A stretch of DNA of 64,000 bases, taken from Ichthyophis bannanicus. Its lineage: Eukaryota > Chordata > Amphibia > Gymnophiona > Ichthyophiidae. The translations under genes and the position numbers were made by a program. The stretch is taken from assembly GCA_033557465.1 (NCBI GenBank), contig CM066036.1, positions 719,461,828-719,525,827 on the forward strand, read 5' to 3'. Below, in pieces: positions 45,336 through 58,069 of the stretch. Each line of letters begins with the position of its first letter. Within the stretch, counting starts at the first letter, position 1. Below the pieces are notes generated by a model. The model searched no databases, was not told the origin of the DNA, and saw only the letters and a list, made by a program, of their open reading frames with translations.

Positions 45336-47039
45336 AAAAACAGTGTGAAAGAATTACCTATGACAATAAACACTCTTCTCAATGACTTCTTTTACTCTTA
45401 ATTTATAAAACATTTGTATATAATCCCAGGAGGTTACCTAGAATTAATTTCTGCCTGGGTACATTTGAGTACTTTTAACATGTGTTGAAAGCAATGGTTT
45501 TTGAAGAACTATCCATTAACGACTTTCTGGACTGTAACATTGGATATTGACAGTGCTTGTCAGACTAAAGTGCTATTGATTGTTTCACATCATGTGTATA
45601 GCAAAACCAATTTCTTTCAAGTGCCTCTTCTTAACTGAAATACATTATAAATGTCTTCCTATCTGTTTATTATAACATGCAAAGTCATATGAAGTAATTC
45701 ATTCACAAGATTCATGGTGAATAGAAGGATGAATGGCAGCCGTAACAAAGCTAAAAGGATGCTTAATAAGCTAGAGATATGCATTCATTTGAAAATTAAA
45801 TGAAAAACACAAAAAAGTCCATTTTGTTTTGTTTCACTTACAAAATTAAATAAAAAGTGAGAACAGTTGTTTTGTTTTATTAGCCAATCAAGTTTATGGG
45901 ACATCAAAATCAGAAAACCTGGATCCAGTGGGTGATGGAAAAAGAAGGCCCAATCACTTGCAACAAAGGTTTCCAACCAGTCAGTCCCCATTTGTTTCAT
46001 AGTGAAACTAACAGAAGATACCTTAGCCGTTATTTTGTGGTCAGTCACGTGGTGAGGACTGTGAAAAGATGAAAACAGGGGCTGAGAAGTTCTTTTCTTC
46101 TTAGTTTAAAGGCACACTTGTGCTGCACTGGAAACCATGCACACGGTGTTACTGCTCATTTGGCACTGGAAACCGTGTGTGCAATGTTACTAAGTGCAGC
46201 TTTGAGATCTGAGCTTAGCTTGCAGCTATGTTAATTTAGAATGATACAATATTTCAGCTGGGCAACTGAGAGCACCCACTACCGACTTTTCTAATGTCTT
46301 TAGGAAAGGTACACTGACAGAGATGGTGTGTATGTTTTCAGCTTGTTGTGTATATAAAGATGACAGCGTGCTGCGGAGCAAAGCACAGCAATAGAAACTT
46401 AAAGAGTACTCTGGTTTGGTAGTCAATGAATACATAGCAGTGTGCTATTGGTTTTCTAACAAAACTGACTCTGTGTGTGTGTGTGTTCACTGACTTTACT
46501 TTGTATTGATTGTAACACGAAACCTTAGCACCAGCCCCTGGTGATCTGTTTTGCAGAAGGTCCAGCATGCTAACAGGGGTGGTCCAAGGGGGATGCAGGG
46601 CTATGTATGGAAACTCACTGTGGAGCCTCATTTGCATAAATATTTGCATAACAATTGGATATTTGCCTATGCCCCCATTCATTCTGTTATCTCAAATTCC
46701 CCTTCAATACAAGAATATATGAATGGAGGACAGAAATACACTATTCTGAAACATATTTCTAAACTCTTCGAGAGCTAAAGATAAGCCAAAGCTTTAACAT
46801 CCAACACCTACTCACAGGCAGCAGTGGTGCCACTTTAGAAAAGTATTTGAGGGGACATATGGGAGACAACCCAAATATTGGGGGATGGGGGGAAACAAGC
46901 CAAAATGACATTTCCATGCATCACGGCCCTCTCTTCTCCCATACATTAGCTATAAAAGATAATGTAAGAAAAAGTCCCAAAGGCTTTCTATGCGAAGAAA
47001 CCACCTTAGCCAGTTTTAGCCACCCAGTAAAAGCATTAT
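45336..47039. other. Mostly unrecognised DNA with a short tandem repeat
   Basis: GCACTGGAAACCATGCACACGG and GCACTGGAAACCGTGTGTGC (about 46117-46195) form a two-unit repeat, and a GT microsatellite lies at about 46470-46485. No gene or element is recognised in the rest. Confidence 0.4.
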
Positions 47040-47084
47040 AATTATTCCATAGGAGTGAAGTCCACAGTACTACCTTTTAACTTT

Positions 47085-49178
47085 CGAAAGGGAGACTATG
47101 ATAAAATGAGGAAAACAGTTAAGAAAAAAACTAAAAGGAGCAGTTGCAAAGGTTAAAGATGTACATCAAGCTTGGCTGTTGTTGAAAAATACTATCTTGG
47201 AAGCCCAGACCAGCTGTATTCCACGCTTTAAGAAAAGTGGAAGGAAGTCCAAAAAACTGCCAGCATGGTTTAAAGGTGAGATCAGAGAGGCTGTTGCCAA
47301 AAAAGCATCTTTCAGAAAATGGAAAAAAGAGCCAAACGATAAAACCTGGAAACAGCACAAGCACTGGCAAGTCAAATGCAAGGCATTGATAAGGCTGGCA
47401 AAGGGAGAATTTGAGAAGAAGCTTGCTGCGGAAGCAAAAACGCGAAGTAAAGACCTTTTCAAGTACATTCGTAGCAAAAAACCTGTGAGAGAGTCAGTTG
47501 GTCCATTAAATGATAAAGGGGTTAAAGGAGCACTAAGAGGCGATAAGGTGATAGCGGAGAGACTGAATGAATTCTTTGCTTCAGTCTTTACTGAGGAAGA
47601 TGTAGGGATGTTACCCATGACTGAAGTGGTATTTAAAGGTGCGGAAGAATTGAAGGAAATATCGATACATCGGGAAGATGTATTACAACTATTAGATAAA
47701 CTGAAGAGTAGCAAATCACCTGAGCCGGATGGTATACATCCAAGGGTGTTGAAAGAACTGAAATACGAGATTGAAGACCTGCTATTAGTAATCTGTGAAC
47801 TATCATTAAAATCATCTCTAATACCTGAAGATTGGAGGATTGCCAATGTAACACCAATTTTTAAAAAAGGTTCCAGGGGTGATCCGGGAAACTACAGACC
47901 GGTGAGCCTGACATCAGTACCGGGAAAAATGGTAGAAACCATCATAAAGAATAAAATTACTCAGCATGTAGATAGTCATTACCTAATGGGAGACAGCCAA
48001 CATGGCTTTAGACAAGGAAGATCTTGTCTTACTAATCTGTTATGTTTTTTTGAAGGAGTGAATAATCAGGTGGACAAAGGTGAGTCATTGATATTGTGTA
48101 TCTGGACTTTCAGAAAGCCTTTGACAAGGTCCCTCATGAGAGACTTTTGGCAAAACTAAAGAGTCATGGGATAGGAGGCAGTGTACTATTGTGGATCAGG
48201 AACTGGTTAAAAGATAGAAAGCAGAGGGTAGGGCTAAATGGCCAATTTTCCCAATGGAGAAAGGTGAATAGTGGTGTACCCCAGGGATCTGTGCTGGGTC
48301 CGCTGCTTTTTGACATATTCATAAATGATCTGGAAAGTGGAATAACGAGTGAGGTTATCAAATATGCAGATGACACAAAACTATTTAAAGTTGTTAAAAC
48401 CCAAGAGGATTGTGGAAAATTGCAAGAGGATCTTGATAAATTGGAAGACTGGGCATCAAAATGGCAGATGAAATTTAATGTGGACAAGTGCAAGGTTATG
48501 CACCTAGGGAAGAACAACCCAAACTATGGTTAAACGATGCAAGGTTCCACATTAGGAACCACCACCCAGGAAAAAGATTTAGGCGTCATTGTGGATACCA
48601 TGTTAAAACCCTCGGCCCAGTGTGCAGCGGCGGCCAAGAGAGCAAATAGAATGCTAGGTATGATAAGGAAAGGAATGGAAAATAAAACAAAAGATATTAT
48701 AATGCCTCTATATCGTTCCATGGTGAGACCGCACCTTGAATATTGTGTGCAATTCTGGTCGCCGTATCTTAAAAAGGATATAGCGATTTTAGAAAAGGTT
48801 CAGAGAAGAGCCACCAAAATGGTAAAGGGGATGGAAGGATACTCCTATGAAGAAAGGCTAAAAAGGTTAGGGCTCTTTAACCTGGAAAAGAGACGGCTGA
48901 GGGGAGATATGATAGAAGTCTATAAATTAATGAACGGAGTGGAACGGGTAAACGTAGATCGATTGTTTACCTTATCAGAATATAGAAAGACTAGGGGACA
49001 TGCAATGAAGCTACAGGGTAAACTATTTAAGACTAATAAAAGAAAATATTTTTTCACTCAACGTGTAATCAAACTCTGGAATTTGTTACCAGAGGATGTA
49101 GTAAAGGCTGTTAATGTAGCTGGGTTTAAAAAAGGTTTGGACAAGTTCCAGGAGGAAAGGTCCATAAACCATTATTAA
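47085..49178 (+). pseudogene. CR1 reverse transcriptase ORF with one frameshift and one stop
   Basis: Block 1 (to about 48085): KSSKSPEPDGIHPRVLKELK, NVTPIFKKGSRGDPGNYRPV and DSQHGFRQGRSCLTNLL. Block 2 (from about 48085): YLDFQKAFDKVPHERLLAKL, NSGVPQGSVLGPLLFDIFIN and KYADDTKLFKVV with an intact catalytic YADD. Block 3 after a TAA at 48531-48533: [36 protein letters not shown] and the C-terminus [20 protein letters not shown]. One missing base near 48085 and the stop are the only lesions in about 690 codons, so it inserted recently compared with its neighbours. Confidence 0.9.
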
Positions 49179-49225
49179 GAAGGGACTCAGGATATCAATG
49201 CTTGAACCAATACAAGCATTGTGAA

Positions 49226-49475
49226 ACCTGTGTCTTTATCTTTATCTTTATTATAAAACTTTTTATACCGCTAAGACCAAAAAGGCATACAGCGGTGCAC
49301 AATAAAACAGGCTACTGAGAGAACAGAAAAGAACGCCAATTATTCATAAAAGAGACAGCAAGGATAGAAAAAGGAGAACAAAGAAACAAACCAGTCAACT
49401 GTGGGCAGGGAGGGAAGGAACATCAAAAGCAACACAAAAGAGGTGAGTTTTGAGGGAGGCCTTAAAAGTGTCCCT
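49226..49475 (-). repeat. SINE/L2-tail insertion in the CR1 3' UTR
   Basis: Lies between TGTGTCTTT and GGGGAAACTGC of the CR1 3' UTR, with a TGTCTTT/TGTCCCTT near-duplication. Minus-strand tail: GCGGTATAAAAAGTTTTATAA then AAAGATAAAGATAAAG. Confidence 0.6.
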
Positions 49476-50591
49476 TGGGGAAACTGCTAGGTACATATGA
49501 CCTAGATTGGCCACTGTTGGAAACAGAATACTGGGCTTGATGGACCTTGGTCTGACCCAGTATGGCATATCTTATGTTCTTATGTTATGTTAAGTCTGGA
49601 GTCTGCAGAGGATGGGACAGAATCTCAGTACAAACCCTTCAGCAACATACCGCACATTCTCCAACCACAGAGTCAGGACACTGGCCTTTATAACTTACCA
49701 TACAAAAATATTTAACTATTAAAACTGTAGAGTCTTCTCAGGAATGCACTCATCTCCCACTGCAGATACTTTACAAACTGACGCAAAACCCTGCAGAAAA
49801 GTAATTCAGAACCTATATAGCAATAAACTGAGCAGCTTGGGGATAGCTCCCAAGGTAGTGAACTTGATCAGAAATTGGTTGACTGACAGACGACAGAAGG
49901 TGGTGGCAAATGGAATTCACTCAGAACAAAAGGACGGTGCATAGTGGCTTGCTTCAGGCATTGGTCCTGGGACCGATATTGTTCAATGTATTGGTGAATG
50001 ACATTGCGGAAGGACTGAATAGAAAAGTCTGCCTTTTTGCAGATGACACAAAAATTTGTAACAAAATGGACACATCTGAGGGAGTGGACAACATGAGGAA
50101 ATATCTAAAAATATTAGAAGAATAATCTAATGCTTGGCAATTATGATTTAATGAAAAGAAGTACAGGGTCATGCACTTGGGATGCAAAAATTCAAAGGTA
50201 ATGTATGCAATAGGGGGAGAGGGATTGGTGTGCATAGACAAGGAGATGGACTTCAGAGTGCTGGTGTCTGAAAATCTCAAGGTGGCGAAACAATGCGACA
50301 AGGCAGTAGCTAAAGCCAGAAGGATACTAGGCTGCATACAGAGAGGAATCAGCAGAAAGGAGGAGGTATTAATGCCCCTGTACAAGTCATTAGTGCGGCC
50401 TCACTTGGAGTATTCTGTTCAGTTTTGGAGACCTTCTCACAAGGGACATAAAAAGATTTGAAAGGGTTCAGAGGAAGGTGCCAAAATGATTCAGGGCCTG
50501 CACCAGAAGCTGTATGAGAAGAGACTTGAAGACCTAAATATGTATACTCTAGACAAGAGGAGGGACAGGGTAGATATGACAGACTTTTAAA

Positions 50592-51623
50592 TACAGTCAA
50601 ACCTCGGTTTTCATGATTAATCCGTTCAAAAAAGTCTGACTAAAACCGAAATGGACTAAAACCGAAGCAAGATTTCCCATAAGAAATAATGTAAATTCAA
50701 TTAATCCGTTCCAGACACCCAAAAATATTGACAAAAAATACATTTTATAGAGAATAACTATATTTTTACATACAGAAAACAATGAGAAATACATATAAAT
50801 GACTAATGAAATGGATAAATGAACATTTAACATCACATTTAACTTTATTGAAGACTCTTGTTGAGGGGAGAGGGAGGAGGAGAGGTTATTGTTTGGAAGG
50901 GACACTAATCTGATCGTTGACTCCGTCTCAACAGCGTACCCCGCAAGAGAAAGAACTGCCTGCCACATTCATTCAACATCTCCTGCTTACCCATTCAACA
51001 TCTCCTGCTACCCTGCTACCTCCGAGCCTGAGGGGGCGCTCCAGAGAACAGGCAGGCGGTGGAGAGATCGGGGCCTTCCTCTCTGCAATCCTTGCATGTC
51101 TGGCTCGAGGATGTTGCTCACCTGCCTTTCAGATCTCAACATGCGATCGGTGAGTCCGGGGGTAGTGCTGCCGGGACTGGGCAGGCAGTGTATGCAGACC
51201 AGCGCGAAGGTGACACTATTGCAGGCACACGCGATCGGTGAGTCCGGGAGGGGGGGGGTAGTGCTGCCGGGACTGGGCAGGCAGTGTACTGTATGCAGAC
51301 CAGCGCGAAGGTGACACTATTGCAGGCACACGCGATTGGTGAGTCCGGGGGGGGGGGGGGGTAGTGCTGCCGGGACTGGGCAGGCAGTGTACTGTATGCA
51401 GACCAGCGCGAAGGTGACACTATTGCAGGCACACGCGATCGGTGAGTCCGGGGGGGGGGGGGTAGTGCTGCCGGGACTGGGCAGGCAGTGTACTGTATGC
51501 AGACCAGGGTGTACGAAAACCGAGGCGATAGACGAAAACCGAGACAAGATCTCAGTCGGGAAAAGACGTCGAAAACCGAAACCGACGAAAACCGGGGCAA
51601 CCGAAAACCGAGGTTTGACTGTA
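50592..51623. mobile_element. Non-autonomous pogo/Tigger-like DNA transposon
   Basis: Body 50594-51621, flanked by TA on both sides. The ends CAGTCAAACCTCGGTTTTC and GAAAACCGAGGTTTGACTG are perfect 19-base inverted repeats of the pogo/Tigger type. Subterminal regions are studded with ACTAAAACCGAA (left) and ACGAAAACCGA (right), likely transposase-binding repeats. No transposase is encoded. The middle holds a G-rich minisatellite. Confidence 0.88.
51143..51510 (+). repeat. Minisatellite of four 76-103-bp units
   Basis: Units start with GCGATCGGTGAGTCCGGG (or GCGATTGG) at 51143, 51231, 51332 and 51435. Each contains a G-run of changing length (about 5 to 14), AGTGCTGCCGGGACTGGGCA and GCGAAGGTGACACTATTGCA. 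Unit length differences come mainly from the G-run and a TACTG insertion. Open frames across it are repeat artefacts. Confidence 0.9.
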
Positions 51624-52024
51624 CTTAAAGGGTATCAATGAACAAACAAACCTTTTTCAAAGAAGGGGAAGCTGCAAGGCGATAAACTTCAACATCAGGA
51701 AATGCTTTTTTCACTAAAAGGGTGGTGGATGCATGGAATGCTCTTCCAGGGCGGTAGTGGTCAAATACAGTAGCAGAATTCAAAATGGCATAGGACAGGC
51801 ACAGTGGATCCTTTATAGCAAGAGGATAAAATCAAAGCAAAGTTAAATATCTTTTAATAGAGGGGGGCTTACCTGCATGGAGCAGCAGGTACAATCCTAA
51901 ACATAGGCATAGAGGGGGTGATCTGCACAGAACTGCAGTTACAACTACTCTAGCCTCCGTAATGGGCAGACTAGATGGACCATACTGGTCTTTATCTGCC
52001 ATCATATACTATGTTACTATGTTG

Positions 52025-52677
52025 CAAACACCATACCAAAAAAGCACTAACATCCAGGACTCAAACTGCGACAATTAACTATGAAAAGGTAGCAATACAA
52101 ATATTGCACCAGGGCCCAGAACACTAAAACACCTCTTACAGGACAAACAGAACCAACTTGCTTCACCCTGATCATATCCACAAAACATGAAAAATCAGAA
52201 AAAGAAACATGCAGAAAAAACTGAAATATAAATCCCATGAAGCTAGATTGAGAAGTGCAGTACTGAAAAAGAGAAACAGAAATGCTTTTCCTCCTATACT
52301 TTCCAACAAAGAAAAACAGAATTAGTGCACAATTCCCCAAGTTGACATACTTCAAAACCTATGCATTTGAAATAAATTTACTGTATTTTCTACCTTGTGC
52401 TGTCTGGGCTGGTCCCAGTCCCTCTTTTCACTTTCCTTCTGTCAGTCTTCAAAATTCATTTTCATGGGTTCTGCTCAACAATTTCCTCTCTCCTCCTGGT
52501 CTTTGTCCATTCCTTCCTTACATATTTCTGACACTCATGTTTCCTTTTCATCTAGTTTTTGCTTTTTCATCTTTACTGGGGATAGCCTATGGACTTAGTC
52601 CTCAAGTTTAGCAGTAGATTTTCTATTAGATTGAGGTCTGGGCTTAAATTGGGCCATGCCAGGACATTCATTTTCTT
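52025..52677. other. No recognisable feature
   Basis: AT-rich spacer between two CR1 copies; the CT-rich part at 52390-52600 shows no motif. Confidence 0.4.
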
Positions 52678-52904
52678 AAGAACGTAAGAACATAAGATAT
52701 GCCATACTTGGTCAGGCCAAGGTCCATCAAGCACAGTATCCTGTTTGCAATAGTAGCTAATCTAGATCACAAGTACTTAGCAGTTTTCCCAAAAGACACA
52801 CAGATTCCACAATGCCTGTGTTGGGGCAAGCAGTGGATTTCCCAGGTCCCCTTTAATAATGGTTTATAGATCTTTCCTCCAGGAACTTGTCCTAACCTTG
52901 TCCT

Positions 52905-53068
52905 AACCTAACTTGTCAATATGTAAATAGTTACCCATGTTCTCCAAGTTCTATTCCCTGTTATAATGTAAACTCTATCAGTCTTCTCTGATCTAAGTAT
53001 TCTTTGTTAATTGTAAACCGCACTGATAACAAATAGTGCGGTATATAAGAATTGTTAAATAAATAAAC
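52905..53068 (+). repeat. L2-tail/SINE fragment in CR1 copy E
   Basis: Forward-oriented insert ending TTGTAAACCGCACTGATAAC, GCGGTATATAAGAATTG and TTAAATAAATAAA. Flanked by a CTTGTCCTAACCT near-repeat. Confidence 0.6.
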
Positions 53069-53166
53069 CTTTTATAAATCCAGGTACACCAACAGCTGTT
53101 ACTACATCCTCTGGTAATGAATTCCAGAATTTGATTACACATTGAGAGAACAAATATTTTCTCTTA

Positions 53167-53440
53167 TTCATTTATTTAACTAGGCTTACATACTGATTTT
53201 CTACCAGTAGTGTACATTCAGGTACTGTATATATATTTCCCTTGCCCCAAAGGGCTCACAATCTATGTTTTTGTACCTCAGGCAATGGAGGATTAAGTGG
53301 CTTGCCCAAGGGTACAAAGAGCACCTGAGGGACTAGAAACCCCAGTCTTTCAGGTCCAAGGTTGCTGCCGTCTAGTGAAATTTGAAGCTCTGGACCTCTG
53401 GCCCTAGGTAACTTGCCCCAACCACTAGGCTACTCCTCCC
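53167..53440 (-). mobile_element. tRNA-headed CORE-SINE (MIR-like), copy 3
   Basis: On the minus strand the head reads GAGTAGCCTAGTGGTTGGGG (box A region), the body CCCTTGGGCAAGCCACTTAA and an L2-like tail ending AAATAAATGA. More diverged than copy 2. Inserted in the C-terminal region of CR1 copy E. Confidence 0.72.
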
Positions 53441-53777
53441 TCCACTCTTCAAATAGTCTTAAACGGATTGCACTGTAACTTCATTGCATGTCCCCTAGCC
53501 TTTCTATATTTTGATGGCATAAACAATTAATCTATGTTTACTCGTTACACTCCATTCATTAATTTATAGACCTCTATCATATCTCCCCTCAACTGTATCT
53601 TTTCCAGGCTGAAGAGCCCTAACCTTTTTAGTCTCTCCTCATAGGAGTATACTCCCATTCCCTTTAGCATTTTGGTGGGTCTTCTCTACCTTTTCTAATT
53701 CTGCTATATCCTTTTTAATTTACGGTGACCAGAATTGCACTCAATATTAAAGGTGCGAAGGCACCATGGAGCGATAC

Positions 53778-56700
53778 AGAGGCATTATAATGTTATTGTT
53801 AAGTGCCATCAAGTCGGTGTCGACTCATGGCGACCCTCTGGATACTTGTCTTAAATTGTGTTCGGTCTTTAATCATGCGGCCCATTGTTGACAGACTGGC
53901 ACCCGTAACTGCTGTTACTGTATTGGTCCATCTCATTGCTGGCCTTCTTCTTTTGCGTTGACCTTCTATCTTTCTAAGCATTATGTCTTTCTCTAATGAT
54001 CTCTCTCTTCGCATAATGTGTCCAAAGTATGAAAGTCAAAGTCTTATCATCTGAGCTTTTAAGAGAGCTTAGGTTTGATCTCCCCTATTACTGACTGATT
54101 TGTTCTTTGGGCAATCCATGGTATATGCAGTATTCGCTGTCAGCACCATAATTCAAAGGCATCAATTTTCTTCCTGTCTATCTTTTTCACTGTCCAACTT
54201 TTGCATCCATATGATGTTATTGAAAATACTATAGCTTGAATCAGTCAAATCTTTGTATGGAGAGAGACATCTCTGCTCTTCAGAATCTTGTCTAGGTCCT
54301 TCATAGCCATTCTGCCAAGAGCAATGCATTGTCAAATTTCTTGACTGCTTGTTGCTTCTTTATTTATCGTTGATCCAAGTAGGTTAAAGTTGACCATGAC
54401 TTCAATTTCTTCTCCTTCAACAATGAACTTATTGATTTTGCTCGTTGTCTTCTTTACAATAAGGTGCAGACCCATTTTAAGACTATGTTCCTTGATTGTG
54501 AGAAGCCAATGTTTCAGATCATCTTCACTTTCAGCCAGTAATATGGTATCATCAGCATAGCGATGGTTGTTGACGAGTCTTCCACCAATCTTCACACCTC
54601 TGTTGTCTTCATACAATCCTGCTTCTCTGTTGATTTGTTCTGCATATAAATTAAAGAGGCAGGGGGAAAGTATGCAGCCTTGTCATATACCTTTGCTGAT
54701 TTTAAACCGTTCTGTTTCTCCTTGTTCCATTCAAACTGTTGCTTCTTGATCAATGTACAGACTGTGCAAGAGAACAATCAGGTGTTCTGGTATACCCATG
54801 CTTCTTAATGTGGCCCAGAATTTCTCATGGTTTACAAAGTCAAAAGCCTTGATGTAGTCAATAAAGCACAAATAGAAAACCTTTTGGTATTCTTTCATTT
54901 TTTCAAGGATCCATCTCACATCTGCAATGATCTCTCTTTCCTCGCCCTTTCCTAAACCCTGCTTGCACTTCAGGTAGTTTTTGTTCCAGGTATAGCTGTA
55001 GTCTCTGTTAAATAATCTCAGTAGAATCTTGCTGGCATGTGGGATCAGAGCGATTGTGCGATAATTTCCACAATCAATTGGATCACCTTTCTTTAGTATT
55101 GGTATAAACACAGATCTTTTCCAGTCAGTTGGCCATGATATTGTCTTCCAAATTTCCTGGCAGAGCCTTGTAAGTATGGTAACAGCTGAATCAGATTGCT
55201 GTAATACTGGTATGGGAATGCCATCAATGCCTGGTGCTTTGTTTTTTGTTAAGGCTTTCAATACTACTTTGACTTCTTCTTTCATTACCAATGGTTCCGG
55301 ATCATAAAGTACAGGGTGAAACGGCTGTTGGTCCACTTGATCTTTATTATATAAAAAACTCTATATATTCTTCCACCCTTTCTTGATCTTCTTTGCATCA
55401 TTCAACATAGATCCTTGAGCATCATGTAACATTCCAATTCAAGGCTGAATTTTTTTCTTTAACTCTCGGACTTTTAGAACGCTAATCTTATTATTCCTCT
55501 AATAGTTTCTACATCTATTTCCTTGCATGTGTCATTGAAGTACTTTTCCTTGTCCTCTCCTTATTGCACATTGGAAATCTCTGTTGAGTTCTGCGATTGC
55601 CTCTCTTTCTCTTCTGGCTTTAGCTTCTCTGAATTTCTGGGCAATTTTCAGAGTTTGTTCCGTCATCCATTTTGGCTGTTTTTGTTGTTTCACCTTTTGT
55701 AGAGACTTCTCTCTTTCTTCCAACACAACCTTCTTGATGTCATTCTATAACTCTTCTGGAGCTCTGTCATTTGTATCTAAAGCAGCAAATTGATTTTGTA
55801 GGCAGTCTTTAAATTCCAGCAGTATATTCTCAATGTCATATTTTACTACATTCATGAGTGGCTTGCTCTTTTTCAACTTTAGCTTGAGTTTGCATTCTAA
55901 TTGTCTGTGATCTGTACCACAGTTAGCTCCAGGTTTTGTCTTTGTTGATGTTATAAAAAGCTTTTCCATCATTGACTTCCACAGATGTAGTCAATTTGAT
56001 TTTTGTAGAATCCATTGGATGAAGTCCATTCCATGTGTACAGTTGCCATTTGTGTTGCTGGAAGAAGGTGCTTGAGATAAATAGATTGTTGGTCTTGCAG
56101 AATTCTATCAGTCTTTCTCCAGCTTCATTTCTGTTGTCAAGGCCATATTTTCCAACTATTTTGTCTTCTTTCTTTGTTGTCAACATTTGCATTCCAGTCA
56201 CCCATGACTATTCTGTTTGCATGTTCTGTCAATTTCAGCTTGCACTTGTTCATAGAACTCATCAATTTCATCCTCTTCTGCAGCTGTTGTTGGGGCATAT
56301 ACTTGAATTATGGTTGTGTTCATAGGCATTCCTCATAGATGAAAGTGTTCACTGACTGCATTGTATTTCATTACAGTTCTTGCAAGTTTCTTCTTTATTA
56401 TAAATGCAACACCATTTCTTTTTTGTCTTTCATTTCCAGCATAGTAGACCATGTGATCCTCTGATGCAAAGTGCCCGTTGCCAGTCCATTTCAGTTCGCT
56501 GATACCCAACAGATTACGTTGTACATGCTCCATTTCATTCTTGAACACCTTCAACTTCCCTTGGTTCATGCTTCATATGTCCCATGTCCCAATATGTAAG
56601 ACATCTTTGCAGCTTCTGACTCTCATTCAATATGCAGCTACATCAGCAGCCATACATCCCGAGGGCTTTGATCCAACCACATCAAAAATACTGCCTTTAT

Positions 56701-57101
56701 TCTGTTAAAGTCCTTAGCTCCTCCCAAGTAGCTGGTTGAGTGCCTTCCGACCTGGGGGTCTCATTTTACAGCACTATAGTACAATTTGTTTAGTTGTGAC
56801 TATCCATTGAGTTTTTATGGCAAGATACAGAAGTAGATTGCCAGGCCTTTCCTCCGCATATTTTAAGTTTAGTGTTGTTGTCGTTGTCACAGAAATGTGA
56901 TCCTCTGCCACCAACATCATCCCATTCTGCTGCTGCCCAGATAGGTGGTTTGTCTTGGTTTGGAACCTCAGCTGAGACCTATCCATCTTGGGAGACCCTG
57001 CTAGTAGTCAAGCTACTGATAGCTTAGCCCTCAGCATCACTGATGCACACAAGCCCTCACAGCATGTCAAGCTGCAAACCAAGTGAGAGAGGCATTATAA
57101 T
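53778..57101 (-). mobile_element. RTE/BovB LINE copy 4, nearly full length, with 14-bp target duplication
   Basis: Body 53792-57087; AGAGGCATTATAAT is found on both sides (53778-53791 and 57088-57101). The minus strand starts with the family's 5' end (CTTGGTTTGCAGCTTGACAT), continues through endonuclease, RT and C-terminal domain and ends in the AAC/AAT-rich terminus next to AGTCGACACCGACTTGATGG. At about 3.3 kb this matches the full family length. Confidence 0.92.
53799..56700 (-). pseudogene. BovB polyprotein, decayed but complete in layout
   Basis: N to C on the minus strand: LLGISELKWTG and GVAFIIKKKLARTVMKYNAV (endonuclease, 56569-56333), MTGMQMLTTKKEDKIVGKYG-like and NNLFISSTFFQQHK (56201-55923), the linker MNVVKYDIENILLEFKDCLQ (55972-55745), RT start KNKAPGIDGIPIPVLQQ and KKGDPIDCGNYRTIALIPHA (55336-54731), RYADDTILLAESEDD with an intact YADD (54616-54332) and the C-terminal RRERSLEKDIMLRKIEGQRK (54014-53799). 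Frameshifts and stops divide it into at least seven pieces. Confidence 0.88.
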
Positions 57102-58069
57102 ATTCATTGTTGTATTCTCCATTCCTTTCCTTGTGATTCCTAGCATTCTATTTGCTTTCTTGACCATTTCTGCACACTGGGCGGAGGGCTTCAACATATT
57201 ATCCCCAATGACAACTAAGTCTTTTTTCTGGGTGGTGGTTCCTAATGTGGAACCTTGCATTGTATAGGCATATTTTGGGTTGTTCTTTCCTAGGTGCATA
57301 ACTTTGCACTTGTCCACATTAAATTTCATCTGTCATTTGAATGTCCAGTCTTCTAATTTATCAAGGTCCTCTTGTAATTTTTCACAATCCTCTTGGGTTT
57401 TAACGACTTTGAAAAATGTTGTCTCATCTGCATATTTGATTACCTCACTCATCATTCCTATTTCCAGGTCTTTTACGAATATGTTAAAAAGCAGCGGACC
57501 CTGCACAGATCCCTGGGGTACTCCACTATTCACCTTTCTCCATTGGGAAAATTGATCATTTAGCTTGACCGCTTTCTAACTTTTAACCAGTTCCTGATCC
57601 ACAATAGTACACTGCCTCCTATCCCATGACTTTTTAATTTCACCAAGAGTCTCCCATGAGGGACCTTGTTAAAGACTTTCTGAAGGTCCAGATTCACTAT
57701 ATCAACCGACTCACCTTTGTCTACCTGTTTATTCACACCTTCAAAAAAGCATAACAGATTAGTAAGACAAGACCTTCCTTGGCTAAAGCCATGTTAGCTG
57801 TCTCCCATTAAGCCTTCACTATCGACAGGTTCAGTAATTTTGTTCTTTATAATGATTTCTACCATTTTTACTGGCACACTGACGTCAGGCTCACTGGTCT
57901 GTAGTTTCCTGCATCACCCCTGGATCCCTTTTTAAAAACTGGTGTTACCATTCGCCATCCTCCAATCTTCAGGTATTACAGATGATTTTAATGATAGTTC
58001 ACAGATTACTAATAGTAGATCTGCAATCTCATATTTCAGTTCTTTCAACACCCTTGGATGTATACCATC

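Larger units (their letters stand above)
47040..49592 (+). mobile_element. CR1 LINE copy D, nearly intact RT region
   Basis: 5'-truncated: it starts between endonuclease and RT (FRKGDYDKMRKTVK at about 47085). It continues through RT and the C-terminal domain to a stop at 49178, then a 3' UTR ending in CTTATGTTCTTATGTTATG at about 49592. A SINE-like piece (49226-49475) interrupts the 3' UTR. Confidence 0.92.
49690..52024 (+). mobile_element. CR1-type LINE copy of a second subfamily, split by a Tigger-like element
   Basis: Forward RT fragments: VNLIRNWLTDRRQKVVANGI, LVLGPILFNVLVND and CLFADDTKICN (YADD replaced by FADD, common in this group), then MPLYKSLVRPHLEYSVQFWR. The C-terminal part continues after the insertion. 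The tail reads TATACTATGTTACTATGTTG at about 52003-52024. Several frameshifts are present. Confidence 0.8.
52678..58069 (-). mobile_element. CR1 LINE copy E, interrupted three times
   Basis: On the minus strand from about 58069 (KELKYEIADLLL region) through RT to the 3' end near 52678 (complement of CATAAGATATGCCATACTTGG). Insertions: BovB copy 4 (53792-57087), CORE-SINE copy 3 (53167-53440) and a SINE/L2 tail (52905-53068). RT pieces at 57533-57333 and 57329-57057 read NSGVPQGSVQGPLLFNIFVK, KYADETTFFKVV (YADD changed to YADE) and MKFNVDKCKVMHLGKNN. Confidence 0.88.

Noticed and set aside
51143..51510. Regular repeats resembling a CRISPR array
   Set aside because: Adjacent units are nearly identical along their whole length with no unique spacers, and the context is a eukaryotic transposon.
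51136..51600. A 154-codon minus-strand frame with repeated VCIQYTACPVPAALPP-like units
   Set aside because: It is the translation of the minisatellite in the Tigger-like element; frame and unit length are not kept constant.
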